Positions 21,641 to 33,685 of a stretch of 64,000 nucleotides of DNA are shown here, piece by piece. Within the stretch, counting starts at the first letter, position 1; the number at the start of each line of letters is the position of its first letter. A program made the position numbers and the translations under genes. Under the pieces are notes generated by a model. The model was not told the origin of the DNA and ran no database searches. It saw nothing but the letters and a program-made list of their open reading frames with translations. This stretch comes from Kappaphycus alvarezii (Eukaryota; Rhodophyta; Florideophyceae; Gigartinales; Solieriaceae): assembly GCA_002205965.3 (NCBI GenBank), contig NADL03000594.1:2356001-2420000 (forward strand), in the 5' to 3' direction.

Positions 21641-24436
21641 CTCCTCTATTTTGGCGAGTCACTCCAGCGGATCCTTGAGTTGGCATGGATGGCTTCCGTT
21701 GTATCCCTAATTCTGGCTGGTTTTCGGAAACTCGCTTCGTTGGAGATTCAAATATTGACTCTCCACGATGAATGGCCATTCGTATCTCCAAATTCGGACG
21801 TGCACCATGCACTTTAGGGCTCTTCTGGGCGTTTATTTCTCGAATTCAAAGCACGATTTCTTGGAATACGCTTGACGTTGGCTTGGGCGTGCATGGTTCA
21901 ACGTTGGTTGGCCACAAAATTCCTCGGAAATCGGATAGTGTGTCCGATACGGATTGGGTACTTGAGGTGTTGGGCTCTTTGTCTGAAGTAGTCTGAGGGT
22001 TGAGCATATTGAGAAGATGGAATGTCATTGGAAACTTGTGTGATAGTTTATTTCTCCCTACCAGTCGATGAAAAAGATGAGTTGTTGAGGCTTTGAGAAG
22101 GAAAAAAGTATCGTCGTAACTTGTGAATGATTGCAGGCGATGGGCGTTGAAGAACTTGTGAGAGGCAGACGAGATTTAATCCTATTGTAGTCGCGTACTC
22201 TTAGCAATTATTGCTAGTTCTTCCCGCTCAATTGATCGGCTGCTGTTTTGATTTCCCGCGCTAGCTCGGATATTTGATTTTTGTAAAAATTGTTGTACTT
22301 GTCGCATTCAATTGCACACGACTGGACGATGTACCCATCACGCGTATGCATGTCGAAAGGGCAAAACGCCCACCACAGATATCCTCGGGTTGGGTTGTCC
22401 ATGTCAAGGAGTACAAAGGCCCAAAAAAGTTTAATATAAGGCCATTCCCCGGCCGGAAAAGGACTGTAGTGCAATGCACCGAACTCGACCTAGAAAGGTA
22501 ACGCTCCCTATTGCGTAAGGCAATGAATACTCGGTGTTCGACGCCGCTTTCTCTTCACTCCCTCTGCACGGTAGTAGCTCGAGAGTTCTAGGAACTCCAG
22601 TGGTAGAGGCTTTGACAAGCAAGGGGAAAGAATGGGCAAAAAGAGTTGATACGCCTTCTGCGTAAGATACTACAAAGGGCAAGAGCCACCGATACTCGTC
22701 CTCGGCGCAACAGGACACAAGGGATACTCGTCCTCCCTATAGGGACAAACGCACAAAAATGGTAAAAACCTGACAACAATGAACAGGCTACTAAGCCAAG
22801 CTGGCGTTCGGGGGCCGAAGGGGATAGCTGCTACTATATTTGCAAGCACGGGAGCCTGAACTAACAGGGGCGTGACGTTGTAGGAGCAACAACTAGAGCC
22901 AAAACAGAACAACGGTGAAGAAGACGGTACCTCCGGTACCTTGTTTACTAGTGGTGGCACTCAGGCCAAGTAATAAATACTAAGTTAGAATTGAGCTCGT
23001 TAGGCGAGCTCTCCAGTTACTAGTTAGGACAGGTGTCGCTCTAATAGCTTGTTAGCAATAAATAATTATCAGAGTCAGTTAGTGGACCACTACTCGGCCC
23101 AGTGGGGTCAGTCTATTGTAAACAGTCACGGTAAGAGTGCTAACACAACAGGTGGCACGTGCCAACAAACAAAGTTCGAATTTCGAACACTATTTCGGGT
23201 TATTGTAACCTCTATATCATTCAAAGTGCTATTGCACTACAAGGACCGAATATCCACACTATTTCACCGCTGATAATAGACCACAACACTTGATAACGTA
23301 GTCTCGCCCCATTAAACTTGTGGCTAAACCACTTCTTACTGAAGGGCGATGGTTCGTATATTCGACAGTCAGTGGCGTCCACTGTCATCGAGCATCAATT
23401 TAAGAACGGAAATAATAACCGATCCACCAAGCTAAACTGCAAACAACGGTCAGTAAACAAAGAACGAAATCAACAAGTGAAACAAAGCTTAACAAACACA
23501 CCTGTCTTAGATTTGCAAGGAGAACAGTAAGACGCCAGACCCACTTACTAAAGGTTTTTTCATCTGCGGCGACAATAGAAGAGCACATATGCTCAGATGA
23601 ATACGTTTTCAGCCGAAGAAGTCACCACTGAAGGTTCTTAGGGTGAGCCTCCTGTGGAAACCTAGCAATGAGGAGGGCCCATACCTTAGCATTTACAATT
23701 GCACTTACAATAAATGAGGAGCGAAAACGCCTATTGTTAGACGCAGTACCTGTAACAGGTGCTCGGTGCATAAATTGCAGACCAAATCTAAAGAACTGGG
23801 CGACAGTATATGGGATGGGTGGCATTTTCTTGGCAAGGAGTTCTGCAATACTTTTATTGCAGAACAAGTGCCTGTACCAATCTGATTTTTGGTTGTGCCT
23901 AAGCATTACCACAAAGGTGGATTAAGGGAAAATTTTATTAATAATTAAAAAATTTTAATTTAAACTAAAACGTTGCTCTTCTTACTTTTTAACCATAACA
24001 TCGTCTTCGTCGTCGGCAATTTACATGACCATTAAACTTTTGATCTGGCAAGTTTCTTCAATTTATTTTTAAATGCTCCGGTAACGTGGCAACATTGTAA
24101 ATTCACTGCAATTCTCAAAATAAGCATTTTAAGGGGTTTAAACCATACAAATTTCTTTCTGAGAGGACTTTACTGATAGTGTTCGCTTTAAATGAAAGCA
24201 GTGCTGTGTATTCTGTAAATTTGCCACGTCATATTTGAAATCATGTTTCATATAACAAGGCTGCTGCCGTTTAAAATAGATAATCTCCATGAACCCCACC
24301 GCATCAGTGTTTGGGTTTCAATGTCTTTCCCTCCAAAATATTTTTATTAAACAATCAAGTTTGTATTGAGAGATACATAAGGGGACATGCATAGGAGGCC
24401 ACTAATCTCGCATGCAGTCACTACAAGCTTCTTCCC
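21641..24436. other. Decayed repeat region, no supported gene
   Basis: A minus-strand frame at 22214-22474 (GYLWWAFCPFD ... ELAREIKTAADQL, coil-like tail) looks coding but is unrecognised. Small palindromes occur at 22926-22940 (GGTACC pair) and 22993-23011 (GAGCTCG stem). Bases 22972-22990 match 18 of 19 bases of the gypsy terminal repeat at 45968-45986, hinting at an old related LTR. From 23930 to 24436 the DNA is AT-rich and empty. Confidence 0.4.
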
Positions 24437-25393
24437 ATGTCCCCCAAGAAGAGAAATCCTCCGCTTTGCAATCGGAATCCGGCGTCAAGTTCTTGCAAAG
24501 ACTCATTTCATCCGGTGAAATTGAAGGTACCACGGGTGCAAAAGATGTCTTCAACAATCTCGTCAGATTATGATAAATATAAGCTTAAGAATTTCAGAAA
24601 GTGTTTAAACAATCTCCTTGATGAGAGTGATATTCCTCGCTCCAACAGGGGTAAGTCTGTGTTAACCATTATACTGTATTTTTGACCGACTTGTCTGCAC
24701 TTCTAACAACTCCAAAGCGCCTGTGATTGCGAACTGCGGAAATGTTTCACCTAGAACTTCTGAGCCTCTCCCGAGTGTTCTGCGCAAAAGCGACGTTGTT
24801 TCTGTTGATGATGATAGCTCGGGTGATTATGACGAGGAATTGGGAGATAGGGAGGAGCATATCCTTGGACCAAAGAATATAAGACAATTGTACTTAATGA
24901 GTGATTGGTTTGAGTCATTTAAGACATTTAAGTGCTTGTTTTTGGCCATTCTTTTGCCCTCTGGATATCAAAACGACTACAAGTCACGAGTTGTAGACGA
25001 TGGATCAATTTGAAGCTTAGAGTCAAATGGCCTCAACTGATGTCAGATATTCGCTTATTGCACCACTTGGGGCTTGTTGTTAAGCAGGGCAAAAAAGTTA
25101 GTAAGGATAATAGCGAAATTGGAGGTTTTGAGGCTGCGTTGAGGGAGCTGAGGTGTGCGCTGGATGATCCAATTACTTCTGTTGCCAACATCAATTTGCC
25201 GTTAGCAGTGGAGACTGTGATTGAAAAAGAGCCATTGTGTTGGGAGGACCGAAAGGTTTACATAGTTTATGTAGATATAAAGGCGGCTATTGATAGGTAT
25301 TACGCTTCTGGGCCTGCAAGGAAAAATTTCAGAGATATGGAGTCCATACAGGATCCACCTACTAGATCGGTGTCTACTTGGGTATTACTTTGA
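24437..25393 (+). pseudogene. Unidentified spliced ORF, probably decayed
   Basis: Exon 1 at 24437-24650 (MSPKKRN...) joins exon 2 from 24718 through a 67-bp GTAAGT...AG intron in correct phase, giving about 169 residues with an acidic DDDSSGDYDEEL stretch, to a stop at 25013. A further coding-like frame, about 25020-25393 (WPQLMSDIRLLHHLGLV ... WEDRKVYIVYVDIKAAIDRYY), continues after a frame change, so the gene is either multi-exonic or broken. I do not recognise a domain. It lies among transposon remnants. Confidence 0.4.
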
Positions 25394-26097
25394 AAGTTTG
25401 TGAAGCATCGGCTGGGTCTCATTATGTGGCTGTTGGGAATGCAATTAATACTTCCGGAGATGTATCTTGAATCATTGCTTGCTGAAAAGCACATACGCAA
25501 GTCATGAATTATTGGCACTTGGTGTATTTTTGCTCTTTTTACTATATATCACCAGTAGTGTCTGGTGCTAGCAGCGTCAAAGCTTGAATTAGGAGGAACT
25601 CGGTGACTTACCGCATGTCCCTGTAAAGTCTTGACACCTTCTGAAATTGGTCAGTCAGTGTATACCTGAGGGACATACTGTAATGAGTAAAAATTGTGGT
25701 ACAGTGCATACTGTACAAAAGGTCGTGGCCAATTACGGACCACGACTGATCTGACTTGGCAATTGCATTTAATTGTGCCCTATATTACCGGGTGGAAGTA
25801 CTAACAGGGGTATTCAGGTTAGGGATCCTGAATATTCCGGACAAACTATTCGGCAAACGATTGGTTCATTGGCCGATTCAAGCATGTCTGGACGGGGAAT
25901 TTTACGGATTTCTCAAATTATACACGTCGCTGTAAGCTTGATTTATTCTTTTTTTCATTGGCTCCCCAGAATCACGTGATTCTTGCGCATAAATGTCTTA
26001 AGAATGCCTGAATCACGGGGCGCGAGGGTAATTTTAGGAGCTCAAGGGGTTGTATGGGAGCCAGGATTAGGGAACTGAGGTTCAGGAGAGCATGTAA

Positions 26098-26646
26098 ATG
26101 GTAGATAAAAAGGTAGAGCGGCACTTTCAAAAAGAATTGTCCAGCGGAACGCCGAAACTTAACGCTGTCCTTGGAGGAAAACACACACAAGGCGGCTCGC
26201 GCACGAAATTGGTTGTAAGGGACCACCATGTCGGACTGCCTGATCTCAAGAGTTGGCAAAGTCTTTGCACCACGTTGGTACAACTTGTCAACTCACCGAT
26301 CCGATTCACTTGTAACACCGTAATACGAGCTCCTATGGGGCGTCCCCAAAAAGTGCCCCGAATCGATCCCATATGTCCAGGTCCGCTAGTAGCACCTCAA
26401 CCAGTTTTTTTACCCTCAAACATGAGTTCTGGTGCTCCTGTGAGTTTGTTTCCACCGAATAAAACATCTTTTGCGGGTATATCTCCTGTTGCGGCCCCTG
26501 TTCTCCCTAATAATCACACAGCGCCGAGAGCCCACATGTTTCACTCTACCAATATATTACCGAGACCCGGGGCCATTGCTCAAAGAACCGGACCGATTCC
26601 AATCATGGTGCGCCTGAATCCTGTCACACTGCATGATAATTCATAA
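26098..26646 (+). CDS. Hypothetical proline-rich ORF
   Basis: 182 codons. The N-terminal 90 residues are mixed (VERHFQKEL, LPDLKSWQSL). The C-terminal half is Pro/Asn/Ser-rich (PICPGPLVAPQPVFLPSN ...), probably disordered. It sits upstream of the SANT-like ORF on the same strand and could be part of the same element. The 25394-26097 stretch before it holds nothing recognisable apart from a few ACTGTAC palindromes near 25675-25715. Confidence 0.35.
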   Translation: MVDKKVERHFQKELSSGTPKLNAVLGGKHTQGGSRTKLVVRDHHVGLPDLKSWQSLCTTLVQLVNSPIRFTCNTVIRAPMGRPQKVPRIDPICPGPLVAPQPVFLPSNMSSGAPVSLFPPNKTSFAGISPVAAPVLPNNHTAPRAHMFHSTNILPRPGAIAQRTGPIPIMVRLNPVTLHDNS

Positions 26647-26911
26647 GTGGAACTCCCGGAATCAGCGTGCAGCTTGTTATCAACTGAATTTGTTGGTACC
26701 ATTGATAAAGCAGTCCAGAACAAGCGTTACATGAAGAAACTGGGTGGAAATTTAGAAAAGGAGGCAAAAATAGAGATCAGCACAGTAGGGAATATGAGAT
26801 CGTGAGAGAAGAGAAGTTGGAAGCAATAAGAGAAAAGGCCGTAATCGAAGGCAGAGACTCAGACGTCGGTTCTTCGGGAAAAAAACACTAAAAGAAGATA
26901 GCTGCTTAAAG

Positions 26912-28225
26912 TTGAAAACATCGTCGTCACAGAGGGTAAAGAAGTGGGGTGGAAATTTCAGCCGCTTAAAAAAGAAGAACGATGGAGAGAAGATCGAGTA
27001 CAAGTGGACACCGGCCGATGTCGAAATCTTGATCGACTTCTGGGAGCAAAGGAATGAGCGTTATAAGATAGTTTCAAAGGCAGAATTTGCGAGGATGGCA
27101 GCAGTTCACATCAATTGTGAGATTAATAGGCGCGGATTGGGGAATGCTGCTCATGTCGAAGAAGAAAAAGTTGAGAACAAGCAGCGGTATCTGATGAAGA
27201 GGTAAAAGTTTATTTTCGACAAGTACTCTAAGTCTGGCCTTGGTCTAGAAACTGGGGAAGGTGGTTCACTTCCTGCTCATATCCACAGAGAATTCCCTCA
27301 TTTTTCCCTGCTGCATTCCTTCTTGAGTGACAAGAACGAAATCAGCCTGCCCTGTCTGTTGGACAGTTCTGATGATTCATTGCCAGAAGTGGAAGACTTT
27401 GATTTGTATTCTGATTTGTATCAGAATTACGTCGCAAAAAAAGCTCACTCCAATTCATCCCTACCCTCCCAAAATCACTGCCTCGGTCCGAGGGATCTCT
27501 TTTCTGTTGATTTGGATGAAATTGATTCAGCTGAGCCGAAGCAACTAAATCATGACACTGATTCAACAAATCAGAAGCCTCCCTCAAAAGATCATATAAC
27601 TGTAGAGCCAACAAAAACAGCAACTGACTATAGAAACGATTTTTTTGAGCCCACTTTTCCTGATTCGGACGACGTAGAGGATCGACAGTCGCCGTCTTCA
27701 ATTAAGCGTAATATGGAGGTGCCAGCACCGCGGACTTGTGTGGACGCTACATGCACAAGTGTTGGGGCCTTTGTACTTGAAAACTCATGGAATTCTCCAA
27801 CGAGAGGATATAAGAACCGCGGATCGCCCAACAAGATGTTTTCATGTGCAACAGTCGATGAGACAGTCGCAGCCTTTACGAGCTCCCACGCTGCTTTCCT
27901 GAAAATTATAGCTGCTCATATGAAAGCTCAGAGGTCACTGTCCAAAGAGAACCTTGCCGTCAAGAAAATGCAGGCGGGAATATCGAAAAATCGTCTGTCC
28001 TTAGACACAGAGGCCTTCGACTTTCAGAAGAGTGAACTGAAGCAGAAGTTGAACCTTAACAAGCTGGAGAACCGGCAGAAGACTGCTGAGTTTTGGAGGT
28101 CAATTGGTGACGAGCAGACAGACCATAATGTACTGGAGTACGTCACAAGGGATCTTCTTCGAACCCATTCAGTGAGATTGCAGTTTGTAGCCGTCAAAAC
28201 TTATTTTGATTTTAACAAATGCTAA
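26912..28225 (+). pseudogene. Myb/SANT-like DNA-binding protein with one in-frame stop
   Basis: A 437-codon frame broken once by TAA at 27203-27205. The N-terminal domain (YKWTPADVEILIDFWEQRNERY ... FARMAAVHIN) is a trihelix/MADF-like Myb fold with its tryptophans, ending just after the stop in KFIFDKYSKSGLG. Then follow an acidic region (DSSDDSLPEVEDFD), Ser-rich linkers and a Lys/Gln/Leu-rich coiled coil near the C-terminus (FQKSELKQKLNLNKLENRQK). Such proteins are typical accessory partners of Harbinger transposases; a host transcription-factor pseudogene is possible. The stop probably replaced a Tyr codon. Confidence 0.6.
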
Positions 28226-28472
28226 CTTAAAACTGGATGGTGACTAATTAGATGCCAATGTAGTTTAGAGCTTTATTTGATACAACTGATGTTATTTACA
28301 AGAGGCTGTCTCGGACCGCAATCAGTGATGGGTCCTGATGTTGCTTGTAGTGAAATTAAAATCATATACCAATCAATCAACTGCGATCGTATGTTCTCTA
28401 GTGCTTGATCACTCACCTTTTGGGCTTCTTGATGACCGAGAGGGCACATTGTTTCAATACAAACATCTGTGT

Positions 28473-28844
28473 TCATATATCGTCTCTCAAAGAGTTAACT
28501 TGCATCTTCAGACTCTCCATCCTCTCTCTTACCCCCTTCTCTTCATCCATTTTCTCGCCGAGGTCCCTTCGTAGCCAGCCTATGAAATTTCTGCAATGCT
28601 TCATGTACAGTCTTCCAAAGCGAACAAAACGGTCATGCAATTCATTCTCGGTGCTACTATACAGCCACAAATTGTAGTGTTGTTCCTTCAGCCTCTCCAC
28701 TTTTGAGTTCCAGCACCCAAAACTCGCAATACTGACCCTCCAATACGTGTCGACATAGTACTGAATCGGCTCGCAGATCAGGTCAGGCTGCCGCTCCCAT
28801 TTACAACTCTTGATAATTCTAATTTTCGCAGCGATGGTGTCCAA
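28473..28844 (-). CDS. Hypothetical protein with C-terminal coiled coil
   Basis: 123 codons, W/Y-rich middle (YYVDTYWRVSIASFGCW, ERLKEQHYNLWLYSS) and a charged coil-like end (EKMDEEKGVRERMESLKMQV). It is convergent with the SANT-like ORF. No family recognised; the frame upstream (28778-28966) overlaps it in another phase, suggesting a frameshifted longer gene. Confidence 0.35.
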   Translation of the reverse strand: MDTIAAKIRIIKSCKWERQPDLICEPIQYYVDTYWRVSIASFGCWNSKVERLKEQHYNLWLYSSTENELHDRFVRFGRLYMKHCRNFIGWLRRDLGEKMDEEKGVRERMESLKMQVNSLRDDI

Positions 28845-29300
28845 ACTTGCTTGGAACCAGGATGTATGCTTGATGGATACTGTCCGAAGAACTTGCCGAG
28901 TGCGTCTTCTAATAACACGCCTCCTTTAAGATGAAAGATTTTTGAAAATGCCCGGCCTTCTACCATGTTCCCTCACTCCTCTCCACCTTTGTTCATAATC
29001 CCCACACATAAAGAATCTCTACCACAACGATAACTGTGATCCTGTTACCTATTGAAGTTACCTTGGACAACACAAACTTGTATCATCTTCCCCGCCTCCC
29101 CCTTCGCTGCCGTTATTGACCGCAGTACCCGGTTGTTGTATTTAATCCCGCGACTGCACCTATCCGGGTCGGTGGTATCTCACATTGTCAAATGACTGCC
29201 TCCATTTTTCCCTGAGCTGCAGCCGCGACAGGATCAGTTCCATAATTAGCTGTGTAGTTCCCTCCAGTAGCTTTTACGTTGATTTTCGATCCGAATAAAG

Positions 29301-29558
29301 TTGAAGCGATCATCTCAGATTATGTTGTCAATGCCGCCTTATGAGATGGGTACCTTGAACTATCCTAACGAACGACGGGGACAAACACGCCACAAAAGTA
29401 AGGAATATCGGAGGCCATGCACGACGTGTGGTTGCGGGTGGCTGTTAAGGACGGGTGGAGGTGTCTTGGATGAGCGGTGGATGGGAAGGGGGTTGAGTCT
29501 TGATCCGGAGGAAGTCGAGGAGCTCAAATACCGCCAGACGGAGAGAAGGGAAGCGTGA
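29301..29558 (+). CDS. Small hypothetical ORF
   Basis: 85 codons with a CTTCGCGW motif and an acidic/charged C-terminus (LDPEEVEELKYRQTERR). Third-position G/C is higher than in the surroundings, like the host genes. It may be a fragment of an older gene. The flanking 28970-29300 and 29560-29802 show nothing else. Confidence 0.25.
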   Translation: MKRSSQIMLSMPPYEMGTLNYPNERRGQTRHKSKEYRRPCTTCGCGWLLRTGGGVLDERWMGRGLSLDPEEVEELKYRQTERREA

Positions 29559-29993
29559 TCGACCGGAGTGGTATGTCTGGGAGGGGTGGTGGATTGCGAT
29601 TTAAGAAGAGCCTTTGAACTTGAAAAGGTAAAGATCCTTGTCTGTACCGCTAAAGAATCTCTGCACTGAAGCTTGGTTCTTCTTTTGACGGTGCTTGGAT
29701 GCATTCCAGTTGAGCACCTTTCATTTACAGTAGAGCTCAAGTCCCTGAGATCACTTGTTTTTCAAACAAAAAATTCGATTTAATCTCATAATTGCAATTC
29801 ATAATAGAGAGATTACGGTAAGAGAAATGACTTCGCTGTGGCAGAAAAATGAGACACAAATTTAGTATCATACCTTGTCAGAATTCTCTTTCCACAGTAC
29901 TTTACGGCAGTACCATCACAAGACCTTTTAGGAGTACAAGATCCTGAAGGACTCCGAACCAAGAACCAGTGCGATCCGCGCACCTCGACCCCC

Positions 29994-30555
29994 ATGAGCC
30001 AACGAGACTACGCAATTGGCAAAGCAAGGCGGCGCCTTCGCGATCGTTGTAGAAGGCTTATCATTTCTATCGAAAGTGACGCTGACTTGCCGCTGCTTAT
30101 ACATAATTTTAAACAAGCAGACAAGGTCAGGCGAGACGTGCGTCTCATCCGCCTACGATCTCGACAGATATCTCTAACTCAGTTTAATCTGAACTCTTAC
30201 AGCAATGAGCAGTCTCTTCGTGACTTTCGCTTCCGCACCGCTGAGATCGATACTGTTTGCGCTGTTTTATCTTGGACCGGAGGTGTCACAAGCCTAAACC
30301 AATACTTTTGCGACGGGATAACTTCTACATGTATCGTTTTGAGAAGGTTATCTTTTCCCACTAGGTGGCAGGATCTAGAGGTAACGTTTGGAATGCGATC
30401 ATCAGCATTATATGAAGTTTTTTATGAAGTTTTGGAAACGTTTCTTCATGCTTAAGGTCATCTCCTGGAGAATTTTAGGTTCGATCTGATGATGGAAAGG
30501 GCGCAGCTTTATTCGGAAGCCATACATGGGAAAAGAGCCCCTCTTCAGAATTGCG
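29994..30555 (+). pseudogene. Harbinger transposase, N-terminal part (second family)
   Basis: Frame starting at 29994 with FRFRTAEIDTVCAVLSWTGG, CIVLRRLSFPTRWQDLEVTFG and SSALYEVFYEVLETF, the conserved N-terminal region of this transposase type. After a TAA at 30453 the same frame continues YSEAIHGKRAPLQNCV, the helix immediately before the first catalytic Asp, and then similarity ends. No DDE core is present, so it cannot be active alone. Confidence 0.8.
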
Positions 30556-30631
30556 TCCGGTCTTGTTGTTGTGTAGTGTCAATTCATTTTGCAAAAACAT
30601 AAACCAGGTTAATTTGACAAAATAACGTCAG

Positions 30632-30963
30632 CTACTGGAGTTTATTAATCATCGCGCCAAGCACTGCGATGAACCCCTTGCGTTCCTCACTTGCGCCCTT
30701 CTGTTCCTCACTTTCAAATTGCAAACGCCGTTCCTCAAGCTCCAATCTCTTCTCATCCACAGCGATCCTTCTTGCGTCGTTTTCCTGCGCTTTCTCAAGG
30801 CGCTTCGACTCTCTCTCATCTCTCTGCATCTCAAAAGTCAACCTCTGCTCCCCGATCTTGAGACGCTTATCGTCGAAATCTTGACGTAACTTGATGTGAG
30901 CAGACATGAGCTGCCTGTCTTCGTCGTCCGAATCGGATGTTGAATGGGATTGCGGTCCGTGTC
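30632..30963 (-). pseudogene. Harbinger accessory protein, C-terminal coiled coil
   Basis: Minus-strand frame: STSDSDDEDRQL followed by a long heptad-like Arg/Glu/Leu segment (KRLEKAQENDARRIAVDEKR, LELEERRLQFESEEQK) and GAMINKL before the stop at 30632. The longest start is at 30907, but the frame is open further upstream. It is the tail of the second Harbinger protein; the DNA-binding half is missing. Confidence 0.6.
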
Positions 30964-31208
30964 AAAGTTCGAGATACAGTAGTTCGCGGCGGAAGTATCA
31001 GTGAAGTTGGCGGGAACCTTGCCCAATAATATGCCCGATATGGAGTGGGTCCTCTGTGGCATTTTTTTCTTATTTCACTAAAACGAGCTTCAAGGGAAAA
31101 ATGACTTCACTTCGTTTACAAATCTTGCCTCACGTTGCACAAGTGTCATACGTTTGACGATATTTTTTGCGTAAGCCGAAGTCATTTCTCTACCGTAATC
31201 TCTCTAAT

Positions 31209-32391
31209 TTATCACCCAATAAGCTTGTAAAGATATTAATTAATTCAGGCCATCATTCATCCCTCTCAAACCAGGTTTCAAGGGCTATCAAGCCCCCGTT
31301 CGCACACTCCTATGCCGATTTCCTCCTAAAATTTCCGTCAAGCAATCTCGACCAAGGGGTACTACTGCTTGCAGGTAAATTGCTGGCGAGTCACCTTGAG
31401 ACTTGACCCCGACAAGCCGCCTCCTGATCAATAAATTAATTTAATTAATTTACAATTTATCAAAAAACAAAGGGGCACACAAAAACTTGAGGTGACCCTA
31501 CGCCTTTTGGCGGTGATGTACTAGCGGGCTAACCCACCTCACCGCGATGCCCGTAACTCCCACCCCTCCGAACTTCCCATTATGCCCCTTTTCTAAAGAA
31601 GCTCCGCAAACCACCGAAGCACAGAAACTACAAACTTTCCCGCCCCTGCAAGCAAGATCACTACCATAATCAAGCTCTATGACCTCGGCCACGCGGTCCG
31701 TACGGTCTGTCTCAATAACGAGAAAACCTCTGTTTTTTTTCACTACCGCAGATCCCGCATTGACGAAGAATCAAGCTGACAAACATTTCTAACTCCTCTC
31801 TCTACGAAAGATCTGTCAACAAGGCAGAGAATAAACAGGTTTCCCCCGTAAACAGGCGTTGGAGGTTCAAGAGTGGAAATTTTCCGCAGGACTTATCCGG
31901 GCAGTTGAATCACGGAGTAGTAGGAAGCCAAGGGCGGCCTTCTCACCCTTTATCAGGAAGAACACCCATTTTGGAGGAGTACTTGTCGAAAATAATCCTG
32001 CTGTAAGCAAAAACTGAAAGGTGGCCATCTGCTGCAGTAGTATCTACGTTTCGACAGATAAGTAATCTGGAACGGAATCATCAGATGATGGGACAGATGG
32101 GAATGGCCGCAGGGAATAATCATCCTGTTTCGCCGAGGTGGGGGCGAACGCCTTTGCAGTGCAGTTCCATCCACTTTTGATGAATGTTCAGCCACAGGCG
32201 GGGGTGGGATCCAATGTCAAACAAGTACTGCATTGGCATGAACTCGGAACTAGCTGGAAAAAGTAATGGTGAGAGCAGATTTTCATTGCATTCTTCGTGA
32301 GTGTGCAAATATTGCGAATTTCAAAGAGGATCATTATCTGTGGATTGCGCCAAAGATCAAGCACATCGCCAATTAATTCAGTGTACTGACA
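31209..32391. other. Region without supported gene
   Basis: AT-rich stretch near 31430-31450 (AATTTAATTAATT) and short frames only. From about 31950 the plus strand has coding-like pieces that run into the next feature, too broken to define. Confidence 0.4.
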
Positions 32392-32847
32392 AATAACGGA
32401 AGTGGTAATTGGTATGGTGAACCAATTGATGACTTTGCTGTGAATTTCAAGGATATTGTTTGCAAAAGCGGAGGAAGCTACGCTGAATGGTATGGGAAGG
32501 TAGTCGCACATATTGCAGAAACTTTCGAGAGCAATAACTGGGAATTGAACCAGAAAATAAAGGATTTGCGCGCATTGGGGATGGATAATCGTTCTACGCT
32601 GATAGAATGGGTCAAGTTCAAGGTGGAAAAGGGATAAAAGGCGCAGATAATGAGACGTCTTCACTCACTCTCTCAGGAGGATAAAGCGTTGCATGACCTC
32701 ATGGAGGAAGTGGATACCAGGCGATATTTTCAGCCCATCAAAAAGGAAATGACCAAGAAAATTGTGGCCGAAAGTTTGGGAATCGCGGATGAGGGAGAAT
32801 ACTTGGGTTTCAGTAATAGAGGGAAAATTAGCAGAAGAATTGCGTAA
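32392..32847 (+). pseudogene. Unidentified decayed ORF
   Basis: A plus-strand frame reads NNGSGNWYGEPIDDFAVNFK through WVKFKVEKG to a TAA at 32635, then continues after a frame change with MRRLHSLSQEDKALHDLMEE ... SLGIADEGEYLGF to 32847. Composition is coding-like but no family is recognised. It is cut off about 150 bases before the inverted repeat of the gypsy composite. Confidence 0.35.
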
Positions 32848-33002
32848 CTTACTTTTCAAAACAGAAAGAACCCAGTTTTTGCTTGCAGTTCATAATAGTT
32901 CCCATTTTGAGCTTAACGTCAATAGACCGCAGGCTTAATGTCTGGTCTTGTTGTTGATAAAGCTTAAAAGTTTTGTAATTTTGGTTCAGACCACAAAGGT
33001 AA

Positions 33003-33685
33003 ACCCCTACTTCTATTTGTTTTTCAAGGGTGTGCCACAGGGGCTGGTAAGAGGGGACATGAACTGGCCGACGCACCGTAACCTTCGGTGCACAACATGG
33101 GACAGCCTCTCTTACCCCCGGGGTCACTACTGTACATGGACAACAAGGACATTAACATGTCAACTGTGTGGACAACTAACTTTTACAGTAACTACTTTCA
33201 ACTAACCTTGTGACTACTCAATATACAGTCGGCCGGCCAATGACTGTACAATTAACACAACCGCCACCCTCACCACCCCAACTATGAGGATGGCACCGCA
33301 ACCGCTTACTGTCTGGGCACTAACCTTCATAATTGGCCGTATTTCTAACTTTTTCCGTTAGTCGGCCGCCGTAGGTAGGATAGCATAGTTTATTTCTAAC
33401 TTAGTACTTATTGGGTTGAACCTCACCCACAGTAAACCACCCAGGTAAGGCGGGTTGTCCCCGGAAAGTCAGACCTTGGTGGTAGTTTTTTCTTTTGCCA
33501 GCCGAACTCCACTACCTCCCCGTAGTTCTTTCCCTTTTACCCTTTGTCCTCTACATTTCTATAGTAGTCCAAAACTATCGTTGGGCACCGTCTTCTTTCT
33601 GGGCTTTCTTGAGAGGTGCATGCGCGCTTTTCGCTTGTAACGTAGCACGTGGCCACAATCACACTACTACATTGGTCTCCCGACC
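33003..33685 (+). repeat. Left inverted terminal repeat (LTR-like) of gypsy composite
   Basis: Starts ACCCCTACTT and ends at TCTCCCGACC, after which the two copies diverge. The following leader (33686-34126) has repeated AAGTAGCTGAGC units and CCCAACGTGGGCC at about 34072, reminiscent of the sequence near primer-binding sites of gypsy elements. Confidence 0.8.

Larger units (their letters stand above)
29806..31205 (+). mobile_element. Internally deleted PIF/Harbinger element with intact ends
   Basis: 1,400 bp bounded by terminal inverted repeats of about 28 bp (AGAGAGATTACGGTA at both ends; left has one extra A) and flanked by a 3-bp duplication AAT (29803-29805, 31206-31208), as expected for PIF/Harbinger. 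Inside are the N-terminal part of a transposase on plus and the C-terminal part of an accessory protein on minus, so the middle of a full-length convergent element was deleted. Confidence 0.85.

Noticed and set aside
33003..33040. Target-site duplication at the outer ends of the gypsy composite
   Set aside because: Flanks (…AAGGTAA and GGCCACTCC…) do not match for 4-6 bases at any reasonable boundary.
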